Origin: Dipteris shenzhenensis
Taxonomy: Eukaryota > Polypodiophyta > Polypodiopsida > Gleicheniales
Direction: 5' to 3' (one strand)
DNA: 64,000 nt
NCBI GenBank assembly: GCA_047967505.1
Contig: CM106539.1
Under the pieces are notes generated by a model that saw only the letters and a list, made by a program, of their open reading frames with translations, was not told where the DNA came from and searched no databases. Positions within the stretch are counted from its first letter, which is position 1. Every line of letters starts with the position of its first letter. Made by a program: the position numbers and the translations under genes. This document shows positions 55,631-64,000 of the stretch, in pieces.

Positions 55631-57810
55631 CTTGTGCATTATGGTCAGCATGTGTATTACCATTGTCCCCTCTATCTGCATGAGATATATGAGAATTTGA
55701 TGCATTCTTCAAAACCCGGGGTGGTCACTCTCTACAGCAGATTTGATAGTAGGTTCATAAATGGAAGGGGATTCTTTAATTTGGGGGACTAGATGGGCCT
55801 TTATGGATGGGATTTTAAAAATATTTATCTATTATGAGGAGAGTTTTAAAATCAAAATTGCAACATGTATATGTATGGAAGAGGGGATACTATACCCCAA
55901 AAAAAAACCAAAATTCTTGAACTCCTTCATTGAACTAGACTTACATTCTTGATTTGAACTCGTTTACAACCCTTGAGGAAATTATCCTATCTATGATCAA
56001 CAATGTTTAAAGCCCTACAAGACAAGGTATACGCTGATCCAATGAAGGAGGAAAGGCTTTATTTCTTCAAAGCATAAATATTCCACATGAGGATCCAATC
56101 TTACATACGATGAATTTAATAGCCAAAATGCTCCACAACACTCAGACCTGGCTAAAAGCTGAAATGTAAATGCCATTCCAAATATTTCTTTTGGAATGAC
56201 CTGCTACGTACTTCACTTTGGAGCTCATTTTTAAAAAATCAAATAATCTATAATAATGTAACATTTGTATTATCTAGATTATCTATCATGCACACATGTA
56301 GGTCATATGAAACAATCACTAGACTTGTTTCAACAATACTACAGGACATGCTTTTATTTTGACACAATTATAAGGCACACTGTTTCAGACAAGGCAATTG
56401 AAGATGAACTGCCAACTCATCTCTCAAGGTCCAGACATATGCCAACAGTCATCGTCAAATAAAAACACAGTTTTTGATGCAGGTGGAATCTCTCATTGAC
56501 AAGTCTTACTATTCCAACAGTTATGAAAGAACTATCAGATCCTAGGTGCCACATTTCATTCAAACCTATTTGCATGGTTTGTTCTAGAGAGGAGAACGCT
56601 AAGCACCTTTGCTTCCTCTCCCGCTATCTTTTTGTCTAGTGATACCCCATTCAGAACTTATGAGAGGACCTGGGAATTTTTTAAAAAACTTAATAACAAA
56701 GAGAGGAAGATTTGGATGATGAACACTCCCCTCATAAGCATCCCAAAAATTGGTTGGTTATTGACTAATCATGGGTGATGATATCCTCAAAACTTTTGTT
56801 AAGGATCAACGTGTTTTTCAAGAGCAGCCTATGCATAAGCACATCATGGTAGTAGGCATCCACATTTGGCTCATTTACCCCACCACCTCGTTGGAATTAA
56901 TTGTGAAGTAGATGAATGCAAGCAGTGGGAGAAACAGAGAGAGGGGCAGAATGCATATACGTGTGTGGAAAAAGAAGCAAAATTAGACCATTTGAAAGCT
57001 ATGTGGATTTTAGGGTTTTGGACCCTTAGATGATGGTAATGCCATGTGGCATTTCTGAAAAGCAAGTATTAACTTTTAGTACTCTTCGTTAACATTAGTT
57101 TTATGACTTGCAGCCCTAGGATGTCCCTGCTCCATTTAAATTTCTTCTAGCTTAGGGTTTTGTAAAGATATCAACAACTTGCTAAAAAATAGTGCAAAAG
57201 ACGAGACCCAATTCCTAAGCTACCACCTTTCCTTGATAAAATGTGACTTTATTTTCTGCCATTAAACACATGATTTTTTAAATGCACATACAGTTGTTGT
57301 CGCAAGACACAGCTGTACTTTCCATCCATTGCATCCCAGTCTTGCTTTGTTTTCTTTGTCTCTTTTCTATCTAGACTCTAAGGCTCAAATATGATAACTG
57401 ATAGCCTCAAACATAGATTTTATTTAAATTGAAAGTGATATATTCCATTCAAAACGAATCATACAACAGGTGGGAGAGAAAGTACTCTATCCCTAGCCTC
57501 AACAATGTGGCAAAAAAGCCATGGTGGTGGTCTAAAATGCCACGACATCCCAAAAGGGGTCAAATGAAAAAATAATGAGCAGTCCCATGTCCTCATGAAG
57601 GATAAAAGTCTCCCTAGCCTCAAACATAGAGCAATGGGATAGAGTAAGCATACTCAAATTTTAAAGAGGCCAGAAGTGTAATGCGGCTGGAGTATGTTGT
57701 TTGTTGGGTGAAGAGTTTTAGAACGATAAATTGGGGCATGTCGAACTCCTGGTAAAGAGATTGAGCATCCATAGATCTGTGGATAAGGCATGAAGAAGGA
57801 ATTTCCTTTC
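55631..57810. other. Intergenic DNA, no gene recognised
   Basis: AT-rich, with short frames only (such as 56,265-56,462) and no motif that I recognise. Confidence 0.5.
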
Positions 57811-57812
57811 CC

Positions 57813-57982
57813 TCCTGTTGATTGCAGGGCATTATTTCATCACTTTTGCAATCTGCATGGTTTGAACCATTTAAGCTTCATACGGTGGGTGCATCCCTCC
57901 AGTTGATTGTAGGGCACTATTTCATCACTTTTGCAATCTGCATGGTTTGAACCATTTAAGCTCCATACTGTGGGTGCATCCC
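57813..57982. repeat. Tandem duplication, 85-bp unit
   Basis: Two adjacent copies sharing CACTTTTGCAATCTGCATGG and CATTTAAGCT, with a few substitutions. Confidence 0.95.
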
Positions 57983-58255
57983 TTCTAGCAAGTACTTGAA
58001 GATAAGTTCTTAATTGTATATAGCTTCGCCCCCTAGCTCTGTCTATATTATCTTGATATTCAAAAAACTATATGGTATGTCAGTTTCCTCTTCATGGAAT
58101 TATTGGAATAAGAAGGATCTTCGTAGGAAGTTGGAGTTTGGATTCCCTAGTTTGAGGGGACAAGAATATGGAATCTAAAACCATTTTGATTTTTGATTTT
58201 CAAAAAAGGGGAGAGGGGATAGGTGAGTTCACTTTGTGGACCCACATGTGAAGAA
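57983..58255. other. Intergenic DNA
   Basis: No feature seen. Confidence 0.5.
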
Positions 58256-58405
58256 AAGAAAAAGGTGAAGGAAGGCTAGATTCTAGATTTCAAATAATAC
58301 TAAGGACCCTATGCAGAATTCTAGATTTTAGAAAAAGGTGAAGGACGGGTAGATTTTAGATTTCAAAGAATGCTAAGGACCCTATGCAGAAGGCTTTCCA
58401 TGTGA
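58256..58405. repeat. Tandem duplication, 73-bp unit
   Basis: AAAGGTGAAGGA, AGATTTCAAA and CTAAGGACCCTATGCAGAA blocks recur 73 bases apart. Confidence 0.93.
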
Positions 58406-58990
58406 TACTAGAATTCCTTTTAGAAATGAGCACATGCGAACTTGAAACTAAGGGACCTTTTTTACCTGAATCTGAGATGCGCTGCCAATTAAGACAATGT
58501 TTGCGTCTGTCTATGCGCAGGTACTCTTTAGTATATCAAAGGTAACCATTCTTAGTCACTGGAATGGATCTGTGGCATACCTGTATTTTGTTTAGTAGAT
58601 TAATACTGAACCAGGTCTATGATGAACGAGTTGCCTTGGGATAAGTGAGAGCTCTCTAGGTCTTTTAACAAATATAACAGGAAGCTTTACATCTCTGAAG
58701 GGAGAAAACAACATAAAATTGAATCAATGAGGCAGTCCTTGAGACCCGGTAAAAGATATACATTGTAAAATGGTGATGCTTGCATCCTCTGCTGGAGGTG
58801 CCTCATCTATGACAATCAAGTTCTCCAGTGAGATCCTCATGGTGGTATTAGTTTTCGACTTGGAACATTATATATTGTTGGGGCAAAGAAATGCTGTGAC
58901 AACTAGTCCAAGTATTTACGGAAGGATGATTAGGAACAGGCTATTCCACCTGAACAATGAGTAATGTGTGATGCCATAGGCTTCAGTTAC
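58406..58990. other. Intergenic DNA
   Basis: A 64-codon frame at 58,770-58,964 (+) has no recognisable motif. No gene called. Confidence 0.5.
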
Positions 58991-58999
58991 AGATTTACA

Positions 59000-59413
59000 T
59001 CTCTACAATGCATATAAGGATCCCACATGGTGAAAGATGCTTCTCAATCTTCAAGTAATGATTGTACAATATGATTGTCGCATGGCTATCTTACCTTACA
59101 TTATAAATGTAATGAAGGTGGGAAATAGCAGGGAATTAGGTGGGAAATAGGTGGGAAAAAATAAAGGAAGTTGGTGGTAAGATATGAGAAAGAAGGGGGG
59201 ACTATATAAGTCAGCCCCTAATGATTTGTATGGCACTTTTTGATGTGACATCTAATCCTATCCACTCTCCCTCCTCCTTCCTCCTACCTGCTGCCTACGC
59301 TCACACTCTCTCTCTCCTCCCTCTCTCTATCTCTCTATCCCCTCATCCTTCTCTCTCTTCCTCTCTCCTTCCCCTTCTCCTCTCTTCTCCTCCCTTCCTT
59401 CTGCTATTCTCTC
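59000..59413 (+). repeat. Gypsy C 5' LTR (start uncertain)
   Basis: Its 3' end is set by the primer site at 59,415. A TATA box (ACTATATAAG, 59,201-59,210) is followed by a CT-rich stretch of about 140 bases. With no second LTR in the window, the 5' border near 59,000 is only a guess. Confidence 0.55.
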
Positions 59414-59414
59414 C

Positions 59415-59426
59415 CGGTATCAGAGC
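59415..59426 (+). promoter_or_regulatory. Gypsy C primer binding site
   Basis: CGGTATCAGAGC is the initiator-Met-tRNA site with its first T changed to C. Confidence 0.75.
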
Positions 59427-60427
59427 TCTGACTCTGGCACCTCTACTTCCCTTTCACCCTTCATTCCAAATCCCACTACAAGCCAACACCAAGGCATCTC
59501 GATGGCCAATTGCTAAGCAGCGTTTGGACAAGTAGCACAAGAGAATTTTAAGTCCAGGCCTACGCAGCGTAGGACAAGGAATGATTCCGCAATGTACTAT
59601 GCAGATGCTCCAGCTATCAACGACACGCCTGACGGCCAACTACACAGTTCTTGAATTTCAACTAGACGTCAATCCAACCTCTAGTTGCTTGTGGGACTAG
59701 CTGATTCGATAACTGGTCAGTGCCTAAGCAGTTCTCCACACATTCGAAGCTTTCAGGAATCGACATGACTCGACTTATTGCCTCTCGTTTGCTTCCTAAG
59801 TTGCATCGCTGAAATCAGTTGCCCTTCCTCGTCCTTCCCGACGCAAGCTGTCCGTTTAACCAACTAGTGCCGTGATCACCGTCGAGCACAGCCACACACC
59901 GTCTGGTGCGCCGCCTAACCACGCCACGTTGCCTTCGCCTCCCCCGTCACCTATCCTACAAACCTTAGCCTCTAAGGTTACTAGAAACTACAGTGGGTTA
60001 GTTGGTTGGTTAGTTTAGTTTAGGTTTGATTAGGTCTAGCTAGTTAGTGGGTTGAGTTACTTTGGCTAGGTTAGGTTAGTGCTAACTAACGTTAAATGGT
60101 CTAGTTAGGTTACCTTAGGTCAATGTCCTAACTGTCTTACCAGTCGTAGGTTAGGAGTCCTAACTGTCTTAGGTGACTTAGGAACCCACCCCCCCCCCCC
60201 AAAAAAAAAAAAAAAAGAGGAGGGTTAAAAGTTCACTTTTCAGCTTCTTTTTAGGGGCCTTCCATAGCCCGTTTGGAGCCATGTTGCTCTGTTTCGAAGC
60301 TTCTTCGACGACTTTTCTTCCATCCTAGCCTCTCCATCGACTTTTGTGTGTTTCCACACACTATCTCAGGTGCTCATTACAGCAGGGATTTGCTATCCAT
60401 TTCTCCTTGCCTACATGGTGAGTCACC
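59427..60427 (+). other. Gypsy C leader
   Basis: About 1 kb without coding signal. It includes a run of short AGTTAGGTTAG-type words (59,995-60,185) and a C-run followed by an A-run (about 60,187-60,215). Confidence 0.65.
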
Positions 60428-62640
60428 ATGGCACCGAAGCATGCCCCTCGTGATATATTGCATGACACTGATGAGGTTGCTCAATATGAGCAATTGCCTA
60501 CCACAGTGGCTGCATCTACTAGTGGTGCAGAGGTTCCTTCCACTCAACCTCTCTCTCTTGCATCCCGAGAAGCGCATGTAGCGCAGACGCAGTTTCTGGA
60601 TGCCCTTTCCTCTATGCTCCAGGGTGCTTTCTGCGAGATAGGATAGGAGTTCAGTCATTAGCTTACCACAGCCATGGCTATGTAGGATACGGCTCTTGTC
60701 CAGATGGGACAACAGATTGGTCAGCAGGTCACATCTGCCATTGCTATGTAGGATAAGGGTAAGCAGCCCGCACCCTAGCACAGGGACCATTTAGTCAGGG
60801 TGTTTTGTTTGCTCCACATAGGGGTTTTATGGCAGATGCTTGTCGTGCCTATGAGCATCAGTCTTCTGGACCATTGCATGTATCCCAGCTTGGGGATTAT
60901 TTGGACTTAGTTGATGCATTTTCTATGCCACAAAGCACCTTCTTGCAGGATGTCAAGCCATCTTTTGGCTCTCAACTTTCTGCATCTATGTAGGATGAGC
61001 CGTCTCTTTTGGGCCGACCCGTTGGTGTGCATCCAGCTAGTGCTGCTTTCACTGCACCAGCGAGTATGCCTGGAGCTGGCTTGGGTTTATATGGCAGCCC
61101 ATACCCTTGGGAGAGAGGTCAGTCCTCTTCTCATCCCTTTGGTATGCCATCATTTCGGAGCGATGTATTTGGCAGAAAGACCCAGCCCGAGGCTCATGCA
61201 CCTATCGCTCCACCAGCGAGCACATATAGCCAGAGGCAGCCAATGCATCAGATAGCAGCAGCTTCTACACAGCACGGGGTTGGTGGTGGGCAGCAAGCCA
61301 CTTTTGATGACATGTTGGCAGATTCTTTGTGTTCATATAAGGCCCTACTTGAGGCCATCAAACTTGAGACGCCCTTCTCCGATTATGTGAACCTTAGGCA
61401 TGATGATGCCAGCACTTTTGGAGGTTACACACACAAGAATTATGCAGCCAAGGATATCAAAGACAAACTCACAGTGCATAAGTTTAAAGGGGACACTTGC
61501 ACTCCCAATGAGTTGGAGGACTAGCTCATGAAGCTGGAAGACTATTTCAGCTTCTACCGCAAGTCTGAGGAGCGCATCATTTTTGCGGTTATGCATATGC
61601 AGGACTATGCCCACACATGGTGGCGATACATGAGGGATTCACCTCAGAGACTAACCACTTGGAGGGGTTTCAAAGAATTGATGGTCACTACATTTGTATC
61701 TCCACTTGTATTGGATCAATACTTGGCTGAATTTTATGCCTTGTCACAGACCGGTACAGTCCAAGAGTACTTGCAGCACTTTTGGGGGCTTTCCCTATTT
61801 GTGCAGGACGTATCTGAAAAGGGAAAGCTGCCGCGTTTCATCCATGGGTTAAGTTCTTCTCTTGCAAATGTGAAGGCACATAATCCTCAAACAATTGAGA
61901 GGGAAGCTCAAGTTGTAGAAGTATTCGAGCCTAAATATGCTAGCAAGCACAGAATTGCCATGGGCAGCTCGCATGCTATGGGGTATGACGCTAAGTCGAA
62001 GCCTAAGTTTGCTGAGTGGACTGACAAGAAATCTGCAGCAGCACCATTTCCTCGCTTTCCTACTGTCTCAGGTAGTAAGATGCCGTATGCCAAGCCTTAC
62101 AGGTATCCTGATGCCAAGCTTGGAGGCAAGCCTACTACTGGAAATGAGCAGCCTGAGATAAAACAGCATACACGGGCAATAATGGACAGCAGAAAGAAGG
62201 CCAACTTATGTTTTAAATGTGGCAAGAAATGGACTCCTGAGCACAGGAATGTGTGCAAGATGCGCAACAGTGGTACTGCCAAGCTCAGCATGATCATTGA
62301 CCTCCCAGATGACGAGGAATTGTTTGATGCCCGAGGTTCTTTGGATACGTCTCAGGATGAGATGGCAAAAACACATGATGCAGATGAGGCTCCTGACACT
62401 GGAGCCATGAAGGGCACTGACTTTCCTTTTGATCCTGGTGGTGCTACTGCGCATGACACCCATGCTTCGCATTCGTATGAGATTCTGCCCACTGGTGGCA
62501 TGAGAGGCCATAGGCCCACACCCTTTTCTGTGGAGCATCACGATGCGATGCCTTTTTATGCACATGAAGATGCAGGTGGTAATGCTCCTGTGAACGAGGA
62601 GGAGGTTTATTGGGATGCCCAGCCAACACTTTATACTATT
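60428..62640 (+). pseudogene. Gypsy C gag
   Basis: An ATG at 60,428 opens MAPKHAPRDILHDTDEV. The frame runs through TAG stops at about 60,644, 60,683, 60,749 and 60,990, in contexts such as ATG-TAG-GAT where CAG is the natural reading. It then enters a Pro/Ser-rich linker (PASMPGAGLG; 61,009-61,524). The Gag core starts after another TAG at 61,522: LEDYFSFYRKSEERIIFAV, HTWWRYMRDSP, WRGFKELMVTTF and YLQHFWGLSLF. It ends with a zinc knuckle CFKCGKKWTPEHRNVC (62,214-62,261) of the C-x2-C-x(n)-H-x3-C form and a long acidic tail. The 414-codon frame 61,528-62,772 is intact. Confidence 0.9.
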
Positions 62641-63357
62641 TCCATGCATGCCCCGATGGGTGCCAAAAGTGCTGATATTATTAGATTAACAGGGATGATT
62701 AATGGCAGGATTGTGCATGTGTTGCTAGGCAGCGGTAGCACCCACAGTTTTGTTAATTGCAAGACCTTATAGAGGGTGGGACTGATTGTTACTGAGATAG
62801 ACCATGGGCTGAGAGTAGAAGTGGCCAATGGACAGCATATGATCAGTAGATCTTGTTGCCAAGATGCAAGGACTGAGTTCTCTGATGACTATACATTTGC
62901 AGGTGATCTCTTGGCACTTAACATGGGCCCAATAGATGTTGTCCTGGGCTGTGATTGGTTGCAATCACTGGGCAGAATCAGCATGGATTTCAATGCCTTA
63001 ACACTCAGCTTTGTCCACAGGGATGGATCAGTTACATGGCATGGTATTGGAGCTCCTAAATTGCAGGTCATTTCAGCAAGGCAGTTGGCCAGAGAGCTCA
63101 AGATGGGCAGCAGCATATATGCATTAAATGTGTCAGTAACTAAGGATGGTGGCACTTCCCGTGTTGATGATTGTGATATGCAGAGATTGCTCTCAGAATT
63201 TGCAGATGTGTTTGCTGATTTGCCATCACAGTTGCCTCCGAGAAGAGATGTAGATCATGCCATAGTCCTAGAACTTGGTAATAAGCCAATCAATAAGGCC
63301 CCATACCGACTCTCTAAGGTAGAACAAGAGGAAGTGGCAACTCAAGTGAGGGACTTA
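62641..63357 (+). pseudogene. Gypsy C protease and RT N-terminus
   Basis: The protease region has GRIVHVLLGSGSTHSFVN, in which the catalytic Asp of D-S/T-G is replaced by Gly (LLGSGST). A TAG stop at 62,770 follows. The flap VEVANGQ-type block, GDLLALNMGPIDVVLGCDWL and LGRISMDFNALTLSF then follow in the frame to 63,363. The RT entry reads LLSEFADVFADLPSQLPPRR, HAIVLELG and INKAPYRLSKVEQEEV. A TAG at 63,361 separates it from the RT body. Confidence 0.9.
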
Positions 63358-63728
63358 CTTTAGAAGAGTTTCATCACTCATAGCACTCCTCCTTTTGCAT
63401 CCCATGTGCTCCTGGTAAAGGACGGTTCTTACCGTATGTGCATTGACTACAGAGACTTGAATAAGGTCACCATCAAGAACAGTTTTCCAATCCCCATGAT
63501 AGATGACCTGTTGGATGAACTCAAGGGTGCTCAGTTTTTTACTAAAATTGATTTGAGGTCCGGCTATCATCAGATTAGAATGAAAGCTGGGGATGAGCAC
63601 AGGAAAGCCTTTCGCACAGAGAGGGGACTGTATGAGTTTAAGGTGATGTCTTTTGGATTGACTAATGCACCAGCTACCTTCCAGGCACTTATGAACAAGA
63701 TTTTGCAGCCTCTCCTTTTCAAATATGT
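63358..63728 (+). pseudogene. Gypsy C reverse transcriptase, truncated before the active site
   Basis: The frame contains [76 protein letters not shown] and [14 protein letters not shown], up to FKYVLV at about 63,727. The next residues should be the catalytic F-x-D-D. Instead the sequence turns into CT-rich DNA of a different kind. RT is therefore cut immediately before its active-site Asp pair. Confidence 0.92.
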
Positions 63729-64000
63729 GCTGGTCCTTCTCCTATGTTGGGTTTTATCTTCACAAAGCTGCTGGTCCTCCCCGACCTTGCTGCTGCTCCC
63801 CCTTCTCCTCAGCCGTACGTCTTCTCTCCCTCTCCCCTCTGCGCTCGTCTCCCTCCTATAGCTCCTCTCAGCCCTCCGCCCTCTCCTCTCAGCCTCTCCG
63901 CTCTCTCTCTCTCTCTACCCCGCTCCTTCTACTCCGCTCCCTCTACCTTGCTGCTACCCTCCTGTCGTACAGCTATACGGCCTCCTGCCCTACTCCCTCT
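63729..64000 (+). other. CT-rich insertion, possibly a LINE 5' leader
   Basis: Pyrimidine-rich to the window end. Words such as AAGCTGCTGGTCCTCCCCG and GCTGCTGCTCCCCCTTCTCC resemble the sense strand of the LINE-A leader (GAGCTGCTGCTCCTCCCCG at 49,170-49,152, minus). The inserted element may continue beyond the window. Confidence 0.4.

Noticed and set aside
60187-60216. C-run/A-run as a LINE tail
   Set aside because: No LINE reading frame lies on either side; it is within the gypsy C leader and is likely a simple repeat.
16900-63363. Stop-codon reassignment or U-to-C RNA editing restoring TAG to CAG
   Set aside because: U-to-C editing is known from fern and hornwort organelles, not from nuclear retroelement transcripts. 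The same elements also carry frameshifts and deletions, and the host gene reads through without TAG, so decay by C-to-T mutation is simpler.
1-64000. Organelle DNA insertions, rRNA or intact tRNA clusters
   Set aside because: No stretch resembling chloroplast or mitochondrial genes, rRNA or clear tRNA genes was noticed on reading; a database search would be needed to exclude short ones.

Overview
This is eukaryotic nuclear DNA from a land plant. It holds nested LTR retrotransposons with initiator-Met-tRNA-type primer sites (TGGTATCAGAGC), several LINEs, microsatellites, and one GT-AG-spliced gene for an auxin-signalling protein. That gene is a long non-canonical Aux/IAA of the IAA33 type. The long form and the dense, decayed retroelement landscape suggest a fern or another seed-free plant with a large genome. 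This is inference; nothing in the window fixes the species. Bacterial features (operons, ribosome binding sites, CRISPR) do not apply.

Layout. 0-9.4 kb: gene-poor, AT-rich DNA with a tRNA-derived SINE relic, microsatellites, five decayed copies of a roughly 540-bp tandem repeat (4.3-9.3 kb), a LINE 3' end and a collapsed LTR element. 9.5-10.0 kb: a long imperfect inverted repeat. 10.1-15.1 kb: a broken Ty3/gypsy RNase H-integrase and three relics of a LINE-type zinc-finger module. 15.7-23.5 kb: gypsy element A, interrupted in gag by Copia-1 (15,827-20,440). 23.7-30.1 kb: gypsy element B, complete with LTRs and a perfect CTAAC target duplication, but with its gag-protease cassette inverted between 466-bp inverted arms. 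30.1-32.1 kb: an older LINE relic on the minus strand, into which element B appears to have inserted.

32.7-34.9 kb: the only convincing host gene (ncIAA/IAA33-like). 35.8-37.7 kb: a 5'-truncated LINE (minus). 39.9-41.9 kb: a copia gag/pol relic. 41.9-50.5 kb: LINE-B (plus), with a 5' inversion of the twin-priming type, split by a full-length LINE-A (minus, 43,011-49,278) that carries a polypurine/polypyrimidine 5' leader. 50.6-53.0 kb: truncated Copia-2 (minus). 53.2-55.6 kb: a short non-coding LTR element with three LTRs. 55.6-59.0 kb: anonymous DNA. 59.0-63.7 kb: gypsy element C, cut inside its reverse transcriptase by CT-rich DNA that runs to the window end.

The genes do not form a pathway. 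Apart from the ncIAA gene, everything recognised is transposable-element sequence in layers that can be ordered by nesting. A recurring mark is that in-frame stops are very often TAG where a paralogous copy, or the family, has CAG. This fits C-to-T decay of CHG-methylated repeats.
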